A DNA stretch of 64,000 bases from assembly GCF_900187455.1 (NCBI RefSeq), contig NZ_FYDX01000004.1, positions 186,001-250,000 of the forward strand. The letters are read 5' to 3'. Within the stretch, counting starts at the first letter, position 1; the number at the start of each line of letters is the position of its first letter. The notes below the pieces were generated by a model. It was given only the letters and a program-made list of their open reading frames with translations, searched no databases and was not told the origin of the DNA. Below, piece after piece: positions 1-7,505 of the stretch. The position numbers were made by a program, and so were the translations under genes. Source of the stretch: Pseudomonas sp. Irchel 3E13 (lineage in GTDB: Bacteria; Pseudomonadota; Gammaproteobacteria; Pseudomonadales; Pseudomonadaceae).

Positions 1-678
1 GATCAGCGAAGAGTTGGTGTCGATGATATGCGCGGGCTTCACCCCGGCGGCTTCGAAGGCTTTATCGATACGCCGGCGGAAGCGGAACGGATTGGAAATG
101 CTGGCGAGGGTATGGGCCGCCAGGCGCTCCATGCTGATCACCGCTTCGTCCGCCAGCGGCGAATCCACTGGCAACACCGCTACGCACGGCGCCTGGGCGA
201 TCCAGTGCAGCTCCAGCCCGCGGTGCTCCAACGGCAGACTGACCACGCCCAGGTCAACGGTCTTGGACAGCACCGCTTCGATCGCGGGGCCGGGCAGCAT
301 GCTGTGCACCTGCAATTGTTGCGGGCGCAGCGCCTCGGGCAGGTTGGCCAGGGTCTGCGGAATCAGCCCGGTGGCCAGCGCCGCGGTTGCGACGATGCGC
401 AACGAACTGTTTTCGTTGCGGGCGATGCTCTGCGCTCGCTGTTGCACATGGCGAATGCCCTGCAGCGCGCTCTCCACCTCGGCGGTCAGCAGGAAGGCCT
501 TCTGCGTCGGCGTGACTTTCGGGCCGCTGCGCTCGAACAGGGCGAAGCCGAGCTCCTGCTCCAATTCCTGGATCAACCGGGTGATGGTGGGCTGGGAGCG
601 GCCGAGCATCTGCCCGGCGCCCGTCACGCTGCCGGCGGACATAACGGCTGCGAAAGCCTCGAGTTGGCGCAGATCCAC
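1..678 (-). CDS. LysR-family transcriptional regulator (3' end outside window)
   Basis: Reading the minus strand from a GTG at 678 gives an uninterrupted 226-codon frame that runs off the window start. The start is preceded by AAGGAG at good spacing. The N-terminal 60 residues are a classic LysR winged helix-turn-helix (VDLRQLEAFAAV..., then SVTGAGQMLGRSQPTITRLI, then LFERSGPKVTPT). The remainder looks like the periplasmic-binding-protein-like effector domain, reaching about residue 226 of the usual ~300. LysR proteins are homotetrameric DNA-binding regulators that respond to small ligands. The regulated gene is probably divergent or downstream, but the only sequence upstream here is a chemoreceptor remnant, so no target can be named. 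Family assignment is firm; the effector is unknown. Confidence 0.9.
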   Translation of the reverse strand, partial: MDLRQLEAFAAVMSAGSVTGAGQMLGRSQPTITRLIQELEQELGFALFERSGPKVTPTQKAFLLTAEVESALQGIRHVQQRAQSIARNENSSLRIVATAALATGLIPQTLANLPEALRPQQLQVHSMLPGPAIEAVLSKTVDLGVVSLPLEHRGLELHWIAQAPCVAVLPVDSPLADEAVISMERLAAHTLASISNPFRFRRRIDKAFEAAGVKPAHIIDTNSSLI

Positions 679-813
679 GAATTCTCCTTGATAACGGCGA
701 TACCGTCTGGCCGTGTGGCCGGGTGCGCTGATTCTTCAATCAAGTGGGATTCATTGCAATCTAAAAGGTATCCGCGCAGCCCCGTGATACTGATCAACTG
801 CGTTGGCCAGCCA

Positions 814-990
814 CTATCGAGGGTTGTTCCAGTGGCTCAGGTGCAGGCTGTCCTCGATCAGGACCAGCCCCGACTGCACCTCGTCCACCACCTGGGTGGT
901 GACCTGCAGCAACTGGTCGATGGTGCCTTCGATTTCTCCTGCCGATTGCCGGGTCCGCCCGGCCAGGACGCGCACGCTATCGGCGACTCT
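814..990 (-). pseudogene. Remnant of a methyl-accepting chemotaxis protein signalling domain
   Basis: An 83-codon minus-strand frame (1065-814) contains, over its last ~57 residues, text characteristic of the C-terminal half of a chemoreceptor signalling domain: VADSVRVLAGRTRQSAGEIE followed by a helix ending EDSLHLS. The upstream part of the domain, the hairpin tip and all sensory and membrane regions are absent, and the first 26 residues of the frame do not resemble an MCP. I read this as a decayed 3' fragment left by a deletion or rearrangement. It has no convincing ribosome binding site and is unlikely to be functional. Confidence 0.7.
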
Positions 991-1065
991 GAGAGTCTTT
1001 AGGGGGGCGTCTGGCAGGCTGTTCGGCTGATCATTTCTGCCTTTCCACAAACCATGGAGCACCAT

Positions 1066-1372
1066 TCACTTCCAATGGATGGCTACATTGGGGCATATCC
1101 GAGGGCATGCCTTGGATGGTTTGAAAGGGATGCCCCAAGCCTGAGGTCCCACAGCCCCTTTCTCGAAAAAGTCACCCTTTGCAGCTCCCTGCCGCCGTCG
1201 AGCGCGGGGCAAGGCTCGCATCGAGCCCACTGGAAGTTGTCATGCTGGGTGCACAAGCGAAGGGAGCGTCACTGCCCGTCACACTTCGCCGAGCAAATTC
1301 GTTAACATCTACACAAAGCCGCACCCTCTTTCCCTTTCAGTTGCCCAACCGGCCTTTACGGAGCCACGTGCA
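1066..1372. other. Intergenic stretch without recognised gene
   Basis: About 300 bases between the chemoreceptor remnant and the luciferase-like gene. I see no convincing coding frame, stem-loop terminator or repeat. It must hold the promoter of the downstream gene; the ribosome binding site CGGAG lies at 1359-1363. Confidence 0.5.
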
Positions 1373-2395
1373 GTGTCATTGAAATTGACCGTAATCGATC
1401 AGACGCCCATCCATGAAGCCCGAACCTCGGTAACCGCCGCCGCCACGTCGCTGGAACTCGCCATCGCGTGCGAAAGCCTGGGTTACCACCGGTACTGGGT
1501 AGCCGAACATCACAACAGCATTCAGTTCGCCGGTGCGGCTCCGGAAATTCTGCTCACGCGGATCGCCAGCGCAACGACAAGGATGCGGGTTGGCAGCGGC
1601 GGCGTGATGCTCACGCATTACAGCCCCTATAAAGTGGCCGAAACCTTCGCGCTCATCGGTGGACTTTTCCCTGGGCGCATCGATCTGGGAATAGGACGAG
1701 CGCCTGGCGGTAGTCACCTGAGTTCGATTGCCCTCGCTGCCCCCGGCAGTGTTTTACAGCACGATCATTTCCCCCGGCAGGCCGCTGAACTCTGTGCGTT
1801 TCTGCGGGGTGATTTCCCGACGAATCATGCTTATTCAGCCTTGGCCTGCGACACCAGCCCTGCCACCCTGCCCTCGCTATGGATGCTCGGGTCAGGCGGC
1901 GGTAGCTCAACCCTGGCGGGGCAGTTGGGAATGGGTCTGGCGCTGGCAAAATTCATCGCACCGGCGACATGCTCTCCGGCGATTTTCAGGCAACATGCCG
2001 AAGCGTACCGGCAGTCCGGGATCACCACGCCCCCTCCTCGCCTGGTTGCACTTGCAGTGATTTGCGCAGCGTCGGATGACGAAGCGCGCTTCCTCGCCGG
2101 CACCGCCGTCTACAGGAAACTGATGGCAGGAAGCATGCCCCGCGAGCCTTTGTTGTCCCCTGGCGAGGTGCAGCGGCGATACGCGCGGATGACTCAGCAG
2201 GAGCGAGTCGAGTTTGACAACACGCTAGGCGACATGGTGGTGGGCTCGCCCGAAACCTGCTGGTCGAGGATTCGACACATCGCTGACGAATACGGCTGCG
2301 AGGAAATCGGTGTGGTGACGGTCACCTACAGTTTCGATGACCGGCTGCGAAGCTACCGACTGCTTTCCGAAGCATCCGGTCTCGGCGCACGCTAG
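1373..2395 (+). CDS. LLM-class flavin-dependent oxidoreductase (MsnO8-like)
   Basis: A 340-residue bacterial luciferase-like monooxygenase. The GTG at 1373 is chosen because CGGAG ends 9 bases upstream and no ATG fits. The N-terminus (LTVIDQTPIHE, then CESLGYHRYWVAEHHN) and the central GRIDLGIGRAPGG match the (beta/alpha)8 flavin-dependent family, which uses reduced FMN or F420 supplied by a partner reductase. Fluorescent pseudomonads have FMN, so FMN is expected. The substrate is unknown. The gene is monocistronic and sits at the left edge of the chorismate/prephenate biosynthetic cluster, separated from it by a convergent gene pair, so membership is possible but unproven. Confidence 0.85.
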   Translation: MSLKLTVIDQTPIHEARTSVTAAATSLELAIACESLGYHRYWVAEHHNSIQFAGAAPEILLTRIASATTRMRVGSGGVMLTHYSPYKVAETFALIGGLFPGRIDLGIGRAPGGSHLSSIALAAPGSVLQHDHFPRQAAELCAFLRGDFPTNHAYSALACDTSPATLPSLWMLGSGGGSSTLAGQLGMGLALAKFIAPATCSPAIFRQHAEAYRQSGITTPPPRLVALAVICAASDDEARFLAGTAVYRKLMAGSMPREPLLSPGEVQRRYARMTQQERVEFDNTLGDMVVGSPETCWSRIRHIADEYGCEEIGVVTVTYSFDDRLRSYRLLSEASGLGAR

Positions 2396-2525
2396 CGCAA
2401 GCCCGGCTGACGCACCGAAGCATTGCGCTATGGAAGAGCGCGTCCACGGGCTCAAGAGTGAGAGGCTGATCCATTGAAGGGCCACGGCTGCGGCCCTCCG
2501 ACAGGGTGGCCCTCGCCATACCGGG

Positions 2526-2807
2526 TCAATGACGAACGAACGAGCGGTGGTTACACACCACTTCGTCAATGATCGTGCGAAAGATCTTCAAGATCAGCGC
2601 CCGGCTCAAGCCATGCTGTGAAGCCAGGGCTGAGTAACGATGCTCCTGCTGCGACTCGCGCTCGGGGTCCACAGCCTGCCATCGCTGCCGGGCCTTGAGT
2701 CGCCCCACTCGCTCGGTGACCTCGAACCGTTGAGAAAGCAGGATGATCAGTTGCTCGTCCAGTTCGTCGATGGTGTGGCGCAAGCTTGCCAGTTCAATGT
2801 TGTCCAT
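2526..2807 (-). CDS. Monofunctional chorismate mutase, AroQ class
   Basis: A 93-residue all-helical chorismate mutase that would convert chorismate to prephenate. The AroQ signature is visible: LRHTIDELDEQL at 9-20, a catalytic-type Arg in LLSQRFEV, Lys in GRLKARQ, and the DPERE pair near 47-51. Length fits a minimal single-domain enzyme (~90 residues) with no fused dehydrogenase, dehydratase or regulatory ACT domain. The position of the conserved C-terminal Gln of E. coli AroQ seems to read NHR here, although the alignment at the end is uncertain. It lies 21 bp downstream of the prephenate dehydrogenase gene in the same operon. Stand-alone CM plus stand-alone PDH suggests a dedicated supply of 4-hydroxyphenylpyruvate for the adjoining cluster, not general tyrosine synthesis. 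Confidence 0.88.
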   Translation of the reverse strand: MDNIELASLRHTIDELDEQLIILLSQRFEVTERVGRLKARQRWQAVDPERESQQEHRYSALASQHGLSRALILKIFRTIIDEVVCNHRSFVRH

Positions 2808-2828
2808 TTGCCTCTTTCTCCCTCTGCG

Positions 2829-3695
2829 CTACAGCGCGCTTCCCAGCAGTTTGTTGGCCAGCACCGAGGAGTGGCTTATCTTGCCGTGCAACTCCAGCGG
2901 ACGTTCTTGCAGGATGGCGCACCACTTGCTCAGTACCTCGATGAAATGCTCGGTCTGGGAAAGCAGCGCATCCGTGTTGTTTTCAAAGATGCTGGTCCAC
3001 ACCGTCACATCCGATGAGGCCAGGCGAATCTGCTCAAAGAAGCTGCGACCGATGAACGAACCGGTCTGCGGGTTGATGGGCAACTGGTCGCCAAAGGTCT
3101 CCATCAGCGAGAAGGCGATCAGGTGCGGCAGATGCGAGGTCAACGCCGCGATCCGGTCATGTTGGCGGGCATCGACCCGGCAGGTCACCGCACCAAGCGC
3201 GCGCCAGAACCCCTCGACCCGTTCAATAGCGCTCTCCGCCGTGGTGGCGAGCGGAACCAGCAAACAGCTCTTGCCGACAAACAGGTCTTTGCGCCCGGCC
3301 CCCGGGCCGCTCACTTCACCGCCCGCCATGGGGTGGCCGGGGACGAATGAGACATGCGCCGGCAAACGGCCTTCCAGCTCGTTGATCACCGTCTGCTTGG
3401 CTGACGCGACATCCGTCAGCACAGCGCCGTGTTTCATACCCTCGGCCAGGGCCAGGACTACCGTCGCCACCGCCCCCGTCGGTACGCACACCACCACCAG
3501 GTCACAGTCCTGCAATTCCGCCAGGCTAGCGGCACACTGTGTCACCAGGCCCAGCGCCTCAACCTCACGGCAGACCTGGCGGTTGCCATCGAAAAGGTGC
3601 AGGTGAATGTGCGGGTAGTTCAGTTTCACCGCCCGCAGGATAGAGCTGCCCAGCAATCCCAAGCCAACGATACCCAGATGACGTATGCGTTCCAT
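2829..3695 (-). CDS. Prephenate dehydrogenase (TyrA family)
   Basis: A 288-residue NAD(P)-dependent prephenate or arogenate dehydrogenase. The N-terminal Rossmann motif GLGLLG is at 10-15; the family motif GHPMAGGEVSG is near 120, and LTSHLPHLIAFSL near 190 starts the helical dimerisation domain. The reaction is oxidative decarboxylation of prephenate to 4-hydroxyphenylpyruvate. There is no ACT domain, so tyrosine feedback through that module is not expected. The start at 3695 has AAGGAG upstream. It is the first gene of a two-gene operon with chorismate mutase, transcribed away from the MarR gene. A 15-bp motif shared with other cluster promoters lies about 60 bp upstream (3756-3770). Confidence 0.88.
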   Translation of the reverse strand: MERIRHLGIVGLGLLGSSILRAVKLNYPHIHLHLFDGNRQVCREVEALGLVTQCAASLAELQDCDLVVVCVPTGAVATVVLALAEGMKHGAVLTDVASAKQTVINELEGRLPAHVSFVPGHPMAGGEVSGPGAGRKDLFVGKSCLLVPLATTAESAIERVEGFWRALGAVTCRVDARQHDRIAALTSHLPHLIAFSLMETFGDQLPINPQTGSFIGRSFFEQIRLASSDVTVWTSIFENNTDALLSQTEHFIEVLSKWCAILQERPLELHGKISHSSVLANKLLGSAL

Positions 3696-3755
3696 GCTCC
3701 CGCACTCCTTTGCTTGAGTGGTTTACCAATGCGAGCATGAAAATTAGTACGCGAG

Positions 3756-3770
3756 CGATCAATACGCAAG
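3756..3770 (-). promoter_or_regulatory. Recurring cluster motif, site 1 (upstream of tyrA-type gene)
   Basis: On the minus strand this reads CTTGCGTATTGATCG and is followed by CTCGC. Similar 15-mers occur upstream of four other units of the cluster (4618, 16635, 16862, 23198). The location 60 bp before the prephenate dehydrogenase start fits an operator or promoter element. A MarR-family protein encoded at 4087 is the obvious candidate binder. Found by eye only. Confidence 0.45.
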
Positions 3771-3915
3771 GTCGTAAAATTCTTCATTTGCCACTAACGG
3801 ACGAGGCAGAAGGCGAATTTTCGCCTGTGAAAAGGCTGAAAAACCTCGATAATGGCGGCCGACGCCCGGATCACCGGCAAGCGGGGTGAATCGGCGTACA
3901 CGTGGGAGCTCTGCT

Positions 3916-3945
3916 ACAGTCAGGATGTCTATACATCCTGACTGT
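3916..3945. promoter_or_regulatory. Perfect inverted repeat, 13-bp arms, 4-bp spacer
   Basis: The arm ACAGTCAGGATGT (3916-3928) is repeated exactly inverted at 3933-3945 around CTAT. It lies in the 391-bp divergent region between the prephenate dehydrogenase operon and the MarR gene, 141 bp before the MarR start. No T-run follows on either strand, so a terminator is unlikely. The best reading is an operator for a dimeric regulator, perhaps MarR autoregulation. I see no other gene or RNA in 3696-4086. Confidence 0.6.
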
Positions 3946-4086
3946 TCGCTTGTACCCACTTTAAATCACGCGATTAGCCGCCAAGGCATCGCAGCTGGCC
4001 CGTTGTCCCATCGTGAACCGGCGGGCAGGCTGCTTCGGCCACGACCACCGGAGAAGCGGCGATCAAATACAACAATAGGTGTAGCG

Positions 4087-4530
4087 ATGTATTCAAGCTT
4101 ACGTTCCCTTGCAGACGATACGTTTTGTCTGCGCCTGCAGCGAGCTGCCAGGGTCTGGCGCAAGGTATCCGACGAAGAATTGAGCAAGCTCAATCTGTCC
4201 GAGGCCACCACCACCCCGTTGTGGCTCATCAATAAACTGGGCGAAGGCCTGCGCCAGCGCACCCTCGCCGAACACATGGGGCTGGAAGGACAGTCCCTGG
4301 TGCGCTTGCTCGATCAACTGGAAAGTGCCGGCCTGGTGGTACGTCGCGACGACCCTTCCGACCGTCGTGCCAAGGCGCTCTATCTGACGGACGCCGGTCG
4401 CAAGCTGGCGGAACAGGCTGAGTTGGTCGTCAGGCACATCCGCGCCAAGCTGCTGGATGGCGTGCCCTCCGAACACCTGGCGATTGTCGACGGGGTATTT
4501 GACAAGATCATCACGGCCGCCGCCGACTGA
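4087..4530 (+). CDS. MarR-family transcriptional regulator
   Basis: The ATG at 4087 gives a 147-residue protein of normal MarR length; the frame stays open to 3886, but that 67-residue extension has no homology signature and would cover the intergenic palindrome. The winged HTH spans about 57-101: RTLAEHMGLEGQSLVRLLDQ is the recognition helix region, and DDPSDRRAK forms the wing with the conserved Asp-Arg pattern. MarR proteins are dimeric repressors released by aromatic ligands. It sits between the tyrA-aroQ operon and the carboxylase operon, making it the likely local regulator of the cluster; the palindrome at 3916-3945 and the shared 15-bp motif are candidate binding sites. Direct evidence of binding is absent. 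Confidence 0.9.
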   Translation: MYSSLRSLADDTFCLRLQRAARVWRKVSDEELSKLNLSEATTTPLWLINKLGEGLRQRTLAEHMGLEGQSLVRLLDQLESAGLVVRRDDPSDRRAKALYLTDAGRKLAEQAELVVRHIRAKLLDGVPSEHLAIVDGVFDKIITAAAD

Positions 4531-4617
4531 CCCCTTCCGCGCCGGAGCCTTCCCCACACCCGGCGCATTCCCCTCCCCGCATCCCCTTTCGCTCCATGAA
4601 AACTCCTTCTAGCAATA

Positions 4618-4632
4618 CTTGCGAATAGCTCG
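4618..4632 (+). promoter_or_regulatory. Recurring cluster motif, site 2 (upstream of carboxylase operon)
   Basis: CTTGCGAATAGCTCG lies 124 bp before the carboxyltransferase start. Within it, TGCGA-N5-TCGCA (4620-4634) is a short palindrome, as expected for a dimeric regulator. It matches site 1 in 12 of 15 positions. Confidence 0.45.
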
Positions 4633-4755
4633 CATGAGATCTAGCATCGTCGTGCAGCATCCGATTATCGCCAGCTTCAATCCATAGAGCGCCTTTCTGC
4701 GAGCAAGCCAAGGGACGGCGTTCGTCATGCTTTTATCAGCCCGTGGAGCCCATTC

Positions 4756-6264
4756 ATGTCAGATTCGCTTGAAGTCAGGGACGCTACTCGTGAACGGACA
4801 GTTCCCGCTCCCACCCCCGCCGTGCACCGGCAACAGATCATCGACCTGCTCGACCCCGAGAGCTTCCAGGAACTGGACGCCCAGGCCGAGCACGATTGCG
4901 TGCATTTCGGCGCCGCTGCCCGCAAGACCCGCGGTGACGGCATCGCCACCGGCCATGGCACAATCGACGGTCGCCCCGTTATCGTCTACGGCCATGACGG
5001 CAGTTTCATGGGCGGCAGTTCGAGCCGCATCCACGCCCTGAAAATCGGCAAGGTTCTGGACATCGCGCTGCGCACCGGGGTCCCGGTGATCGCCCTCAAT
5101 CATTCATCCGGCCTGCGCATCCATGAAGGTGTGGACGCCGATTCGCAATTCAGCCATGTGTTCTACAAGACTGTCAGGGCCTCGGGGGTGGTGCCGCAGA
5201 TTTCCGTCGTCCTCGGCGACTGCATCGGCGGCGCCGCCTACACCCCGGCGCTGACGGACTTCATCATCATGATCGACAACCAGTCAGCGCTGTTCCTGAC
5301 CGGCCCCGCGGTGATCCGGCGCGCCACCGGCGAGGAAGTGACCAAGGAAGAAATCGGTGGCGGGTTCATGCACGCCAGCGAAACCGGACTGGCCCATTTC
5401 CTCGTGGACAGTGTCGAGGCGGCACTGGATCTGACCCGGCAACTGCTGTCGTACCTGCCGCAAAACAACACCGCGTACCCTCCGCATGTGGAGGGTCCGA
5501 CGACCCAGCGTTACCTGACCCCCGCCGTGGCTAGCCTGGTTCCCCGCGAAAAAAACCTGCCGTTCGATGTCCGCCAACTGATCGACGGCTTCGTCGATGA
5601 GCAGTCGTTCCTCGAAGTACAGCCGCTCTTCGCCCGCAATATCGTGATCGGTTTCGCCCGGCTGGGCGGCAAGAGCATCGGCATCATCGCCAACCAACCG
5701 TCCTGGCTGGCGGGCTGCCTGGACATCAACGCCTCGACCAAGGCCGCGCGCTTCGTGCGGTTGTGCGATGCCTTCGGGATTGCGCTGCTGACCTTGATCG
5801 ATGTGCCCGGCTACCTGCCGGGGCGGCAGCAGGAACGCTCGAACGTGATTGGTGCGGGCGCCAAGCTGATGCACGCGTATTGCGAAGCCAGTGTGCCGAA
5901 AATCGCCGTGGTCCTGCGCAAAGCCTACGGCGGCGCTTATCCCACGCTGGCCAACCGTTCGGCCACCGACCTGATCTTCGCTCTGCCCGGCGCGGAAATC
6001 TCGGTAATGGGCCCGGAGGGCGCAGTCGACGTGATTTTCCGCAAGGACATTGCCGCATCCGCCGATCCCCAGGCACGCCGGGAAACCCTGATCGATGACT
6101 ACCGCCAGGCCCACGCCAGCGCCGAGTATTCGGCCAGCCGCACCTACATCGAAGGCCTGGTCGAGCCCGAGCATCTACGCAATACGCTGATCGCCAATTT
6201 CACCCTCTTGCAAGACAAGATCCCGGGGCTGCCGGGTAGAAGACATTCGAACATCCAACTGTGA
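4756..6264 (+). CDS. Acyl-CoA carboxylase, carboxyltransferase (beta) subunit
   Basis: A 502-residue biotin-dependent carboxyltransferase with both crotonase-like halves in one chain, as in PccB/MccB subunits. The N half contains GDCIGGAAYTPALTDF near 155-170; the C half contains IDVPGYLPGRQQE and VVLRKAYGGAYPTLANRSATD, the CoA- and carboxybiotin-binding oxyanion regions. It would transfer CO2 from carboxybiotin to the alpha (or gamma) carbon of an acyl-CoA. Partners are encoded two and three genes downstream (biotin carboxylase, biotin carrier), with the HMG-CoA-reductase-like gene inserted between. The start at 4756 has GTGGAG upstream. Acyl specificity cannot be read from sequence. Because the cluster also makes 4-hydroxyphenylpyruvate and has a CoA-dependent oxidoreductase, an arylacetyl-CoA is an attractive substrate; propionyl-, acetyl- or methylcrotonyl-CoA remain possible. 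Confidence 0.88.
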   Translation: MSDSLEVRDATRERTVPAPTPAVHRQQIIDLLDPESFQELDAQAEHDCVHFGAAARKTRGDGIATGHGTIDGRPVIVYGHDGSFMGGSSSRIHALKIGKVLDIALRTGVPVIALNHSSGLRIHEGVDADSQFSHVFYKTVRASGVVPQISVVLGDCIGGAAYTPALTDFIIMIDNQSALFLTGPAVIRRATGEEVTKEEIGGGFMHASETGLAHFLVDSVEAALDLTRQLLSYLPQNNTAYPPHVEGPTTQRYLTPAVASLVPREKNLPFDVRQLIDGFVDEQSFLEVQPLFARNIVIGFARLGGKSIGIIANQPSWLAGCLDINASTKAARFVRLCDAFGIALLTLIDVPGYLPGRQQERSNVIGAGAKLMHAYCEASVPKIAVVLRKAYGGAYPTLANRSATDLIFALPGAEISVMGPEGAVDVIFRKDIAASADPQARRETLIDDYRQAHASAEYSASRTYIEGLVEPEHLRNTLIANFTLLQDKIPGLPGRRHSNIQL

Positions 6265-6276
6265 AGGAGCACGGTC

Positions 6277-7503
6277 ATGGCTATTCCAAGGGACCCCAGC
6301 AACGACTATCACGAAGACCAGATCGCCCGACGCCTGGCCTGGGTCGCCGAGCAGACGGATACCCGCCTTCCCTATATCGGCGGAGCGGCAATCAGTGGCG
6401 AGCAGGTCAAGGGCACCTGTGAAAACTTCATCGGCTTCGTCGGCACGCCTCTGGGCATTGCCGGGCCGCTGCTGATGAATGGCGAACGAGCCAAGGGCGA
6501 GTTCATCGTGCCGCTGGCGACTACCGAAGGTGCGTTGGTGGCATCTTTCTCCCGCGGCATGAACCTGATCACCGACAGTGGCGGCTGCAATATCACCAGC
6601 CTGGACAACGCCCAGCCTTCGCCCGGACAGCCCGCGTATCGGTTTCTGGGCGACGCGCTGACCAAGATTTCCGCGTTCGTCCTGCACGACCCCAGTGATG
6701 CGCCGCGGTTCGACAGTTGGCTCAGGGCGCACATGGTCGAGATCGTCGAAACGGCCAACGCCACCAGCAACCATGCACGCCTGCTGGAGGTATCGCCGCT
6801 ATTCCAGGGCGATCTGGTGGGTCTGGCGTTCACCTACGAAACCGGCGACGCGATGGGCCTGAACATGGCCACCAAAGCCAACGAAGCCGCCTGCCGCTAT
6901 ATCAAGAACCAATGCCCGGAGTGGGTGGATTACTATTTCAACACCCTGGGCGGTGACAAGCGCTTCGTGGCCGACCAGGCCAAGGGCCGTTATGTGTCTG
7001 CCAGCGTGAGAATTCCCAAGGCACTGGTGGAACAGCGCCTGCGCACCACGCCGCTGCGCATGCAACGCTTCCTGCATGCCTGCAACAGCCTGCTCGCGCA
7101 ACGCGGCGCGACCGCGCCGAACATCCATGTTGCCAATGCGCTGACCGCGCTGTTCATTGCCTGCGGGCAAGACCCCGCGTTCGTCACGGTGTCGTTCAAA
7201 AACGCCTGCACCACCTTCGACGTGCTGGACAATGGCGACCTGCTCGCCAGCGTAACCCTGCCCAACCTGATTGTCGGCACCGTTGGTGGCGGCACGCGCC
7301 TGCCCGCGCAGCAAGAGTGCCTGCAGATGCTGGGTTGCACGGACGACGCCCGCAAGCTGGCGGAAATCGCCGCCGCCGTAGCCCTGGCGGGCGAAGTCTC
7401 AGTGGCGGGCGCCGTCAGCGCCGGCGAGTTCACCCGCGCCCACACCACGCTGGGCCGTGGCCAGAGTGCCGGGGCAACGCCTGCTCGACTGGCGGAGGTA
7501 TGA
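6277..7503 (+). CDS. HMG-CoA-reductase-family enzyme
   Basis: A 408-residue soluble member of the hydroxymethylglutaryl-CoA reductase family, which carries out two-step, four-electron reduction of an acyl-CoA thioester to a primary alcohol. All catalytic-type residues are visible: Glu84 in ATTEG, the NAD(P)-binding TGDAMGLNM at 189-197, Lys228 in GGDK, Asp299 in CGQD, the GTVGGGT motif near 334-340 and His389 in RAHTTLGRG. The ENFIGF...AGPL and DAMGLN motifs look closer to class I than to the P. mevalonii class II type. AGGAG precedes the start; 12 bp separate it from the carboxyltransferase. No mevalonate kinase, HMG-CoA synthase, HMG-CoA lyase or mevalonate transporter is nearby, so its natural substrate is probably another acyl-CoA, perhaps the carboxylated product of its neighbours. 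Confidence 0.85.
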   Translation: MAIPRDPSNDYHEDQIARRLAWVAEQTDTRLPYIGGAAISGEQVKGTCENFIGFVGTPLGIAGPLLMNGERAKGEFIVPLATTEGALVASFSRGMNLITDSGGCNITSLDNAQPSPGQPAYRFLGDALTKISAFVLHDPSDAPRFDSWLRAHMVEIVETANATSNHARLLEVSPLFQGDLVGLAFTYETGDAMGLNMATKANEAACRYIKNQCPEWVDYYFNTLGGDKRFVADQAKGRYVSASVRIPKALVEQRLRTTPLRMQRFLHACNSLLAQRGATAPNIHVANALTALFIACGQDPAFVTVSFKNACTTFDVLDNGDLLASVTLPNLIVGTVGGGTRLPAQQECLQMLGCTDDARKLAEIAAAVALAGEVSVAGAVSAGEFTRAHTTLGRGQSAGATPARLAEV

Positions 7504-7505
7504 CG

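Noticed and set aside
3916..3945. Inverted repeat as a rho-independent terminator
   Set aside because: Neither side carries a T-run, and no gene ends nearby; both flanking genes start from this region.
3886..4086. N-terminal extension of the MarR protein
   Set aside because: It would translate through the perfect inverted repeat and shows no family similarity; the ATG at 4087 gives normal MarR length.
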